DNA of 64,000 nt from a candidate division FCPU426 bacterium (GTDB lineage Bacteria; Oederibacteriota; Muellerivitia; Muellerivitales; DAHXKG01). The position numbers and the translations under genes are program-made. Shown in pieces: positions 54,693 to 62,681 of this stretch (the first letter of the stretch is position 1; every line of letters begins with the position of its first letter). The notes beneath the pieces were generated by a model that was not told where the DNA came from, did not search any database, and saw only the letters and a list, made by a program, of their open reading frames with translations. The stretch is taken from assembly GCA_027366525.1 (NCBI GenBank), contig DAHXKG010000005.1:66575-130574 (forward strand). Direction: 5' to 3'.

Positions 54693-56474
54693 TCAGATTC
54701 TGGAATGACTGGTTCGAAATTTTCCAGGTGATGTTTTGAAATTTTTTTTAAATAGTTGAATAAAATAAGAATAGGAGTGATAACCACATTGGACTCCAAT
54801 TTGCCGAATGGGCAAGCTGCTGGTTTGTAACAACCGTTTAGATTCGTTTAAACGTTGATTTTGAATATATCCTTCAAAGGTAAAGCCGGTGAGCTTCTTA
54901 AAACCGAGGCTAAACGATGATGACGATAAACCAATACTTTTGGCTACTTCTTTTAATCGGAGTGGTTTTGAAAAATTTTCATCTATCATTTTTTTTATGT
55001 CATCTATAATTAACGTTTTTTTCAGAATAGAAGGTTTCAATAATAAACTGGTAAGTTGATCAAAAGTTTCATTGAAAGTATGAACCATGTTATTAGCGGT
55101 TAATGAATTTTCTAATTTTTTTCTAAATTGATCTAACCAGTGCGTTAAGTCAATGGAATGCATTTCAAAATTATTTTTGACGGCTTGAACAATAAATAAA
55201 AGACTGTAATTTAAATGTAAATATAACTCTTCCGGTTGATTGTTGGACAATCGAAGTACGGTATCTAAAAAACGGTCCTTGAGGATTTGAAGATCATATA
55301 ATGTTCCCGATGCCAAAGAGGATTGGATCAAGACTAAAAACTCCTGAAATTCCTGCACGGTGTTTTTGTAGATAACGGTTGGAGCCGGCGAATAAAATAT
55401 TATTTTTTTCCCCGAATTCCTTCCATAATGAAGTGCCTGAATTGACTGATGATAGGAATTGTTTAGTGATTCTCCAGGGGCAACAGTTTCTCCAACACCA
55501 ACGACAACGGGACAACCTAGTTCCTTGGAAGCAAAATCATGAATTTTTTCGGCCAGTGTTCCAATTTGACTTCTTTTTTGTAACCGAGTGCAATGGGCGG
55601 GCGTGGAGGTCACAAATACTCCGCCATAATTATTGAGCGCGCCTCCCACAGTTTCAGGTAATGTTTGTGCAAATTGGAAACATTCTTTTTGAAATGAGTG
55701 AATTAAGAGCATTTTTTCGATGGGATTTGACTTTTTTTCAAGCTGATTTGGAACAACCGTTATAACCGTGGTCGGAATTCGAGTAATTCGAAGTTCTTCT
55801 TGAATCCAGGACAGATTTTCAATGCCACGTTCCCAAATAGGCGTCGATTCATCCGCGGTGATTCCAAGGGCCCAATTAAGCCAGTATAAGTGGGGTGTTT
55901 TTTTTGAAATGACTTGAATCAATAAATCATGGAGTCGTTGTTTGATGATATGTGGATGAGTATTATCACCAAGTACAAGTGCGAATAACTCTAGTGACTC
56001 TTTATAGGCGTCAAAAAGTGGCTCGGTTAAAATGGGTGTTGAGAGAATTGTCTGACAGAAAAACCTGAAGTTGTCGTGATGATCATCTACTTGATGGTAC
56101 CCTGTGAAATTCGTCCATGCATTTTGGAGGTCTGAAAAGGAAAAATTTTTTTTTGAAAAAGTTCCACTTTGTAAATATCCTTGTAATTCGTTGTTATAAA
56201 AAATGGGGACAAATAAATCATGAAATCCTAAAAAAGATCCACAAATCGTTTTTCTCTGATTTTTTGATTTTTGAAAACATTCTTTTACGAATTCTCGACG
56301 TTGGTGTATTTTGCCGTGTTGAAAAGTTAATTTAAATATCGGATTTGAATGTCGAATGCGATTGAGCGCCCACCAACCGGGATGGATGGATTTAGTCATT
56401 ACAAAGCAACTGAGATTGATATAAAAATTGATGATTGAATGAAACGGCTGAAAAGTCATGAAGGTTTCAAACAT
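54693..56474 (-). CDS. AraC-family regulator with PocR-like sensor and degenerate GGDEF-like region
   Basis: A protein of about 593 residues. The N-terminus (about 15-130) resembles a PocR-type ligand domain, with FHDLFVPIFYNNELQGYLQ. The middle (about 220-370) contains VVGVGETVAPGESLNNSYHQ then SIQALHYGRNSGKKI, the pattern of the non-catalytic GGDEF-like domain of CdaR/YesN regulators. The C-terminal AraC double helix-turn-helix starts near residue 490 (LRLKEVAKSIGLSSSSFSLG) and ends with CGYHSYSYFIQLFKKNF. The start is uncertain (ATG 56474, or TTG 56516). No two-component receiver is present. Ligand unknown. Confidence 0.82.
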   Translation of the reverse strand: MFETFMTFQPFHSIINFYINLSCFVMTKSIHPGWWALNRIRHSNPIFKLTFQHGKIHQRREFVKECFQKSKNQRKTICGSFLGFHDLFVPIFYNNELQGYLQSGTFSKKNFSFSDLQNAWTNFTGYHQVDDHHDNFRFFCQTILSTPILTEPLFDAYKESLELFALVLGDNTHPHIIKQRLHDLLIQVISKKTPHLYWLNWALGITADESTPIWERGIENLSWIQEELRITRIPTTVITVVPNQLEKKSNPIEKMLLIHSFQKECFQFAQTLPETVGGALNNYGGVFVTSTPAHCTRLQKRSQIGTLAEKIHDFASKELGCPVVVGVGETVAPGESLNNSYHQSIQALHYGRNSGKKIIFYSPAPTVIYKNTVQEFQEFLVLIQSSLASGTLYDLQILKDRFLDTVLRLSNNQPEELYLHLNYSLLFIVQAVKNNFEMHSIDLTHWLDQFRKKLENSLTANNMVHTFNETFDQLTSLLLKPSILKKTLIIDDIKKMIDENFSKPLRLKEVAKSIGLSSSSFSLGFKKLTGFTFEGYIQNQRLNESKRLLQTSSLPIRQIGVQCGYHSYSYFIQLFKKNFKTSPGKFRTSHSRI

Positions 56475-56516
56475 TGAATTTGAGTTGAGGCGCTGCTTTT
56501 TTTGTGATCTTGTCAA

Positions 56517-57152
56517 CGTAGAAGATCCTAGGTTATGGTTTCAATTTATAGAATCATGACTTGAGAATAATTTTTATGATAAAATTAAACAAATGAAATT
56601 ATAGCATGGTTTATAAAATAATATAATCAGGAAAGTGGTAACAGAGGACCACATTAGAATGGGTGGAAAATATTAGGGTAATATCAATGAATATCAGCGA
56701 TTCATATCAAATGAAGTAATGTCCTAATTCAGGAGCAAGAATGGGGCAGTGCTAAAGGAAGGATCGTAAAAATTTTGTTTTCTAGTAGAGCGTTTGTGTA
56801 ATGCTAGTTTGTTTTAGTCACAGCAGCGGGTCAGAAAATGGCAAGTCCGCTAAGGTATTTTTCTTCAAATAATCTCAGCGCACTCCAGGGATTTCGTTCG
56901 GCCTAAAGGGGGAAAAAAATCAGAGGTTGACTGGTCATGAGAAATATTATACTGGGGTCCCAGTGGGCGACTAATCCATCTCAAATCAGGACTATATAAT
57001 GATTTTCAGCTTGACGCGTTCTATTTCATATTTTTGAAATATCGCAGAATACCCAAGTGAATTTAAGTAATTTAAGAATTAATCAGGTTGTTATTTTGAA
57101 AATGCACATATCGATTGGTAATAGAGCAATTGAATCAAGTAGCCCTTAAATG
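56517..57152. other. Gene-free intergenic stretch
   Basis: About 640 bases between the permease and the AraC-type gene. No believable coding region, tRNA or riboswitch is seen. A 14-base palindrome, ACTGGG-GT-CCCAGT, lies at 56951-56964. Scattered GC-richer patches at about 56830-56900 could be remnants of a gene or a small RNA, but nothing is recognisable. Confidence 0.5.
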
Positions 57153-57191
57153 AAATTAGAGGCCACCAAATTTAACGATGACCTCTAATTT
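57153..57191 (-). terminator. Hairpin downstream of the permease-PII gene
   Basis: AAATTAGAGG (57153-57162) pairs perfectly with CCTCTAATTT (57182-57191) around a 19-base loop, 30 bases after the permease stop codon. There is no strong U tract, so it may stabilise the 3' end rather than terminate. Confidence 0.5.
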
Positions 57192-57220
57192 AAAATATTA
57201 GTTAAATAAAATGTTGAATT

Positions 57221-59131
57221 CTAAATTGCAGATACTCCGCTTTCGCCTGTTCGTACGCGAATAGTTTCTTCAGCATCAAATACAAATATCTTTCCATCAC
57301 CAACGTTCCCGGTATTTAAAACATCCTGCATGACGTTCATGACATGAGGTACATCCCAATCATTTACGACGAGATCAACTCGAATTTTGGGAAGAAATTT
57401 AATTTTTTCTGGTACATCATCAGAAACCTTCGAGCCCCGTTGACGACCAAATCCCTTAACTTCGGTAACAGTCATGCCTTGAATGAGTTTTTCTTGGTTG
57501 AGTGAAGCGACTAACTCATCCAAACTGTCTGGACGTATAATGGCCGAAATCATTTTCATTCCATAATTTCGTTTGACAGTTGTAATCAGCACATAAAGAA
57601 AGCTTATTAATGCCCATCCACCTGCAATAAACAAACAGATTTTTAATTCTAATTTATTATCAGCAGTTCCAATGGCATTTAAGTAAATAATTCCTCCAGC
57701 CATTAACAAATTCAAAACAAGTCCGCCGAATGGAATGATAACATGTTTTACTACACTGAAATCATCTCGATTTTTAAATGCGATAAAAGTCCAGATACAA
57801 ACTAAACCGTATAAAATAAATGTACCTAGATTTGATGCCAGTGTAATACCTGTTAAACCATCGACCGATTGAATTCCAATCGCTGCAATTATGCAAGAAA
57901 TCACAACTAAGATCCAAATAGTTGTGTGAGGTGTCTTCTTTTCTTCATGGAGAAAACTTAAGAACGAAGGCAATTCACGGTCAGTTGCCAATCCATTGGT
58001 TACCCGTACAGCAGTATTTAAACAACTCAAGGTAGTCCCGATAACAGCGATGGCTACGGTGAGAGCTATCGTTATCATTAATCCAAATCCCAGCCCTCCG
58101 AGTAATGAATTTCCTAAAAGTTTAGCCATATCACCAATAGGAGCACTCGAAATAGCCATGGCATTCATTCCAGTAACCACTTGAGTTGAAGCGGGAGTTT
58201 TGGATGTTGCGGCGACGGTTACCATCTCGGTAAGATGATTATTAACCATGAAATTAGCTGCAAAATATTCAAATAAATATGCAACGAGCCCCTGAACAAT
58301 AAGCGCAATGATAATGGCTTTAGGTATGTTTTTTCCTGGATCTTTAGTTTCAGCCGCTAAAGACGTGCAACTTTCAAATCCAACTAATATTAATATAGCT
58401 ATAGTGGATTGAACAAGCACACCTTGAATTGAATGAAACTTAACGATATCAAAAGCGCCTGAGAAGGCCCAAGATTTTATATGCGATGGATTGAAAACAC
58501 GATATAAAATGGCGAGTAAACTAAAAACAGCAAGTGAGATCCATTGAATGATATTTATCCAGATATTAGTTAAAGTGGAACCGGTCACTCCTCGATAAGC
58601 AATATAGCCCACAATAAAGGCAAAGAGGGTTCCAATGATTGTTAAAGTGGTAGTAGAAAGAGTCGCACCAGTAAAAGACGTCCAAATGTAACCGATCATA
58701 GTTGCCATCATGGCAACCATAACGCCTGGATAGACCCAATAGAATAGATGGGCGGCCCAGCCTGTAGCTAATTTTGCAAACCGTGCAATCGATTCAGGGG
58801 CAGCTCGTTTTTTGGATTGCGAATCCAGAAAGGCCTTTTCCGCAAAATAACTACAACTCGCAAATCCAGCCTCAGGATAAATACGAGCTAATTCTGAATA
58901 CGAAAGAGCGGTTAAAAAAGCTAAAATCAACGCAACGAGAATGCCACCCCACATGTCGTTTGCGCATGAAGTGCCATTAGGCAAGGTTGCTGAAGCCTGT
59001 ATTTGATAGGTAATCCATAAAAAAGCGCCTGGGGCAATGAGCGCCATGGCGTTCATGGAGGCTCCTAATAAGCCTAAAGTGGGTGTTATTTTTTTTTCGG
59101 ATGGTGGTTCTTTAGAAGGTAATTTACTCAT
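57221..59131 (-). CDS. APC-superfamily amino acid permease fused to a PII signalling domain
   Basis: A 636-residue protein. Residues about 25-515 form an APC-type permease of 12 or more membrane segments (LGLLGASMNAMALIAPGAFL; ILVGFESCTSLAAETKDPG in the middle). Residues 525-636 (57224-57559) are a complete PII domain: MKMISAIIRPDSLDEL, then GMTVTEVKGFGRQRG, then TGNVGDGKIFVFDAEETIRV and RTGE. The T-loop (SKVSDDVPEKIK) lacks the uridylylated Tyr51 and the YRGAEY segment, so it is not a normal GlnD substrate. ATG 59131 is chosen for its AAGGAG Shine-Dalgarno. A sigma-54-type promoter lies 45 bases upstream. The substrate is unknown; PII normally binds ATP, ADP and 2-oxoglutarate. Confidence 0.92.
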   Translation of the reverse strand: MSKLPSKEPPSEKKITPTLGLLGASMNAMALIAPGAFLWITYQIQASATLPNGTSCANDMWGGILVALILAFLTALSYSELARIYPEAGFASCSYFAEKAFLDSQSKKRAAPESIARFAKLATGWAAHLFYWVYPGVMVAMMATMIGYIWTSFTGATLSTTTLTIIGTLFAFIVGYIAYRGVTGSTLTNIWINIIQWISLAVFSLLAILYRVFNPSHIKSWAFSGAFDIVKFHSIQGVLVQSTIAILILVGFESCTSLAAETKDPGKNIPKAIIIALIVQGLVAYLFEYFAANFMVNNHLTEMVTVAATSKTPASTQVVTGMNAMAISSAPIGDMAKLLGNSLLGGLGFGLMITIALTVAIAVIGTTLSCLNTAVRVTNGLATDRELPSFLSFLHEEKKTPHTTIWILVVISCIIAAIGIQSVDGLTGITLASNLGTFILYGLVCIWTFIAFKNRDDFSVVKHVIIPFGGLVLNLLMAGGIIYLNAIGTADNKLELKICLFIAGGWALISFLYVLITTVKRNYGMKMISAIIRPDSLDELVASLNQEKLIQGMTVTEVKGFGRQRGSKVSDDVPEKIKFLPKIRVDLVVNDWDVPHVMNVMQDVLNTGNVGDGKIFVFDAEETIRVRTGESGVSAI

Positions 59132-59175
59132 AACAGACTCCTTAAAGTTAAATTGAAGCAATTTCTACTTGATTT

Positions 59176-59193
59176 AAGCAAGGGTCATGCCAA
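59176..59193 (-). promoter_or_regulatory. Sigma-54 (-24/-12) promoter of the permease-PII gene
   Basis: On the minus strand the sequence TTGGCATGACCCTTGCTT matches TTGGCACG-N4-TTGCWN. The invariant GG (59191-59190) and GC (59179-59178) are exactly 10 bases apart. Transcription would start about 12 bases beyond, near 59166, giving a leader of about 35 bases with the AAGGAG ribosome-binding site. No enhancer-binding protein gene occurs in this window. Confidence 0.75.
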
Positions 59194-60040
59194 TGTTTAA
59201 TTACTGAAAAAATCGAGTAAAGATATCGCTTAAAGCGCTGATATAGGAAATTCAGCTGAAAAAGATTACTTTTTTGTTTATTATTTCATTTTTGTATTTT
59301 AAGAAATTTGAGAATTTTTCACTTAGTACTCATTTCTGAGTAGGGTTTGAAAATCAGGATAATTTTAAGAGAATTTTGGAAGTGGTATTCCAATGAGCCA
59401 TTAAAATAAAAATATTAAGGGAAAACTTGCTAAAAGGGGTTATTTTATGGGATAAAAAGGACCATCGTTTATTTTTTAAAAAATGGAGGTTCAAAAGCTG
59501 GCAACGAGGCCTGAAATTTCAAACAGTTGTTGACGTATATCTTTCTCAATATCTTGAAATACGAGAAGAAATATAGATCCCCGAATGAAGCATGTGAAGA
59601 AATGTTGTAACGACTTTCTAAATTTATTGAGAACGTGTATAACGAGGATCAACGGCTTTTATTTTTTTGGATGCCTTGCGGTTGAATGAGTTAGGCGAGA
59701 GTCGTTTTTTCATTTAATAACTGGAATCCAGATTGCTACATTAGGGTTACAACTGGTTCAATTGTGGCGTACAAGGCACTGCGCTTAAAGTGATGTCAAA
59801 TAAATTTTTGATGGGTATAAATTGGATTTTGCATAACAAAGGGCAGAAGCAGGATGGTATAGTTAGATGCTCGAGAACATCTTTAAAGCGGCTTGAATTT
59901 TCTGCATATAATAATCTCCTTGTATTTGAAGATAAGTTATTAGAATTTTTTTTGTGAATAGGATATAAATTTAAATACATTTAAAATGATTCAACTTTAG
60001 TGAGTAGAGAGTTTTTAAAAAACAGAGGAGCTAGTAATAC
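59194..60040. other. Gene-free intergenic stretch between divergent transporters
   Basis: About 850 AT-rich bases between the permease-PII and SbmA-like genes. I see no convincing gene: the longest frames are short, without a ribosome-binding site. An imperfect inverted pattern around CGCTTAAAGCG lies at 59227-59237, about 40 bases upstream of the -24 element, where an enhancer-binding protein could sit. Otherwise nothing is recognisable. Confidence 0.5.
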
Positions 60041-61792
60041 ATGGATAATAAAGATACTCGTTTGTTTGGGGCAACGTACACGAATCGACAATTATTCAAA
60101 GGATTTTGGAAACTAGGGAAACCGTATTGGTTTTCAGAAGAAAAATGGCCGGCGAGAGGATTGTTGACGCTTGTAATTTTATTAACGTTGGGATGGGTAT
60201 ATTTAATGGTATTAGTAAACACGTGGTATCGAAACTTTTATAATGCGATTCAACAATTCAATGAAAAAATATTTTGGTCATTATTGGGTTATTTCGGAAT
60301 TTTAGCTGCATTTGCCATTTTAATTTCGGTTTTTCGACAATATTTTACCCAAACGCTTCAAAATCGATGGAGAAAATGGATGACGCGAAAATTTTTAGAG
60401 CAATGGTTACAGGATAAAAGCCATTATTTGTGGCAACTAGGTGAGAAAAAAACCGATAACCCTGATCAAAGAATTTCGGAAGACATTCGGGATTTTGTCA
60501 ACTATAGTTTAACACTTTCAGTGGGATTGTTAAATCAAGTAGTAACATTTTTTTCATTTATCTCAATTCTTTGGATTTTATCAGGACCTCTTCATATTCC
60601 ATTAGGGCATGGACAATATTTTTCAGTTCCGGGTTATATGGCATGGGCTTGTTTAATTTATGCAGGTATTTCCACGTGGATTGCCCATCGGATTGGAAGA
60701 CCGTTAATAGGGTTTAATTATAATCAACAGCTTTTAGAAGCAGATTTCAGATTTTCATTGGTTCGATTAAGGGAAAATGGAGAAAGTGTGGCATTAAGTG
60801 ATGGAGAAAATGTAGAGGAGGCAAGTTTAAAAAATTCGTTTCAATGGGTTTTTTTTAATTTTAAATCAATTATAAGAAAAACAATGCATTTGAATTTTTT
60901 CTCAAGTGGATATGATCAACTGGCAATCGTTTTTCCACTTATGGTTGCGGCGCCTCGATATTTTGCAAAACAAATTGGATATGGTGGATTAATTCAAGTT
61001 ACAAACTCGTTTGATCAGGTTCGAAGGGCTTTGTCTTGGATTTTGGATAATTATGCAACGTTGGCATATTGGCGATCGGTGGTTGAACGTTTGGAGGGAT
61101 TTGAATATGAAGTAGATCGAACCAAACAAATGCGTATTCAAGCTCAATCAGTAGTACAGCATGAGCCTAACCAAGGTGCCATTCGTTTAGATCAAGTTAC
61201 ACTCCTATTGCCGGGCAATGCTAAACCATTGTTGAATTCACTGGATATGCAGTTTCAGGAGGGGAAATATACGTTAATTCTCGGACCGTCAGGATGTGGG
61301 AAAAGTACTTTATTTAGAACGATTTATGGAATTTGGCCCTATGCAAAGGGCAAGGTTTACTTGCCAGCAAATGCCAAAATCATGATTGTTCCTCAAAAAC
61401 CCTATTTGCCCGTTGGGACATTGCGAGCAACTTTAACGTATCCAAAATCGGAATTAGAATTTTCTGATCATGAAATAAAGGAAGTGTTGGCACTGTGTTC
61501 GCTAAGTCATTTAGAGCATCGATTGGATGAATCGGCCAATTGGGCCTTAATGCTTTCAGGTGGAGAACAACAACGTGTTATATGGGGGCGCATTTTTCTT
61601 CATCAGCCTCAATGGATTTTTATGGATGAGGCCACTTCAGCACTGGATGAAGTAACTCAAGAAAATTTATATTCTGTTTTGAAACAAAGGTTACCTGCAA
61701 CTACTGTGATTAGTGCAATACACCGACAAGATCCACAAAAATTTCACCAAGTTATTTTGGATATCCTTCCGGAACAAGCTCAACCAGCATAA
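60041..61792 (+). CDS. SbmA/BacA-like ABC transporter with fused ATPase (YddA type)
   Basis: A 583-residue half-transporter. The membrane part (about 1-370) belongs to the SbmA/BacA/ABC_membrane_2 group, with the diagnostic EADFRFSLVRLRENGESVAL segment and WRKWMTRKFLEQWL. The C-terminal ATPase has Walker A LGPSGCGKST, signature LSGGEQQR and Walker B WIFMDEATSALD. Homologues import peptides or export/flip lipids (YddA, ABCD-type); the substrate is unknown. GAGGAG precedes the ATG. Confidence 0.92.
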   Translation: MDNKDTRLFGATYTNRQLFKGFWKLGKPYWFSEEKWPARGLLTLVILLTLGWVYLMVLVNTWYRNFYNAIQQFNEKIFWSLLGYFGILAAFAILISVFRQYFTQTLQNRWRKWMTRKFLEQWLQDKSHYLWQLGEKKTDNPDQRISEDIRDFVNYSLTLSVGLLNQVVTFFSFISILWILSGPLHIPLGHGQYFSVPGYMAWACLIYAGISTWIAHRIGRPLIGFNYNQQLLEADFRFSLVRLRENGESVALSDGENVEEASLKNSFQWVFFNFKSIIRKTMHLNFFSSGYDQLAIVFPLMVAAPRYFAKQIGYGGLIQVTNSFDQVRRALSWILDNYATLAYWRSVVERLEGFEYEVDRTKQMRIQAQSVVQHEPNQGAIRLDQVTLLLPGNAKPLLNSLDMQFQEGKYTLILGPSGCGKSTLFRTIYGIWPYAKGKVYLPANAKIMIVPQKPYLPVGTLRATLTYPKSELEFSDHEIKEVLALCSLSHLEHRLDESANWALMLSGGEQQRVIWGRIFLHQPQWIFMDEATSALDEVTQENLYSVLKQRLPATTVISAIHRQDPQKFHQVILDILPEQAQPA

Positions 61793-61805
61793 AAGCATCG
61801 AATAC

Positions 61806-61860
61806 ACCTCTCATGGTTGCAAAAGTTGAATAATTAACTCAAAATGCAAGCATGAGAGGT
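61806..61860. terminator. Long imperfect hairpin between convergent genes
   Basis: ACCTCTCATG (61806-61815) pairs with CATGAGAGGT (61851-61860); the stem continues inward with TTGC/GCAA (61817-61820 and 61846-61849) and AGTT/AACT. It lies between the ends of the transporter and superoxide dismutase genes, so it may terminate both. No U tract is evident. Confidence 0.65.
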
Positions 61861-61885
61861 AGTAGTTGAACGCGTATCAGGCGAT

Positions 61886-62461
61886 TTAAGCATTGTCAAA
61901 TCGTTCGACCACTTTTCGCCAATCAATAATTTTCATAAACGTGGCAATATAGTCCGCTCGATTTAATCCGTAATCAATCATAAAAGCGTGTTCAAACACA
62001 TCTCCCACAAGGATTGGGGCACAACCCGTAAGTGGGCCTGCATCATGCTCATTAATCCAGCAATTAAAAAGCTTTTTCCCGTCATGATCCCAGAACAAAA
62101 CCGACCAGCCAATTCCACGTAAAGCACAGGTGCCTTTGAAATCTTTTTCCCAGTTTTCAAATGAACCAAAATCAAGAATTATTTGTTTGCCTAGCTTGGA
62201 ATTAAGATCAAAAGCTTGAGAGTTTTTGGATAAATTACTAAAGTATAGTTCATGCAAGCGCATTCCATTAAATTCCCATCCAAATCGTCTTTTTAGTTCA
62301 GCATAGGCTGGTGATCCAATTTCAGAATTTTTAAGCATATCGAGAACTTTATTGGTATTGGCAACATAGCCTTCATAAAGCTTGAAATGGTTTTTTAAAA
62401 GCGTTTCACTTAAGCCAGTAATGCCTATAAGCGTTGAAAAGTTTTTTGCCTCATAAGCCAT
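61886..62461 (-). CDS. Iron/manganese superoxide dismutase family protein
   Basis: A 191-residue Fe/Mn SOD. All four metal ligands can be placed: His in KNHFKLYEGYV, His in MRLHELYFSNL, and Asp and His in VGDVFEHAFMIDYG. Differences from common enzymes: the HH pair after the first ligand is Leu-Tyr, and the usual DVWEHAYY reads DVFEHAFM. Metal choice cannot be told from the sequence. The protein is cytosolic (no signal peptide). AAGGAG precedes the ATG. Confidence 0.88.
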   Translation of the reverse strand: MAYEAKNFSTLIGITGLSETLLKNHFKLYEGYVANTNKVLDMLKNSEIGSPAYAELKRRFGWEFNGMRLHELYFSNLSKNSQAFDLNSKLGKQIILDFGSFENWEKDFKGTCALRGIGWSVLFWDHDGKKLFNCWINEHDAGPLTGCAPILVGDVFEHAFMIDYGLNRADYIATFMKIIDWRKVVERFDNA

Positions 62462-62681
62462 AAGATAGCTCCTTGAATTTTATTTTGAAAATACCCCTGT
62501 ATAGTAATGTAAGATCTCTACCAATAGCAAGATTGAATATGATATTATCTTTGTTGAAAGTCCCAATTTTATTGAGAAATTAGGGTATTAAAGTAAGGTC
62601 AATCCTCTAAGTGGAACATGTGATTTTTATTGTTAAATACATAACACTTTTAAAAAATTTCAAGACGAGTTAGAGGTGAGC

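Noticed and set aside
56926-56956. Promoter with TTGACT and TATACT in the intergenic gap
   Set aside because: The hexamers are only 15 bases apart and no gene follows on that strand.
59747-59980. A 77-codon minus-strand open frame in the long intergenic gap
   Set aside because: No Shine-Dalgarno, biased composition and no recognisable pattern; the frame is no longer than expected by chance in AT-rich DNA.
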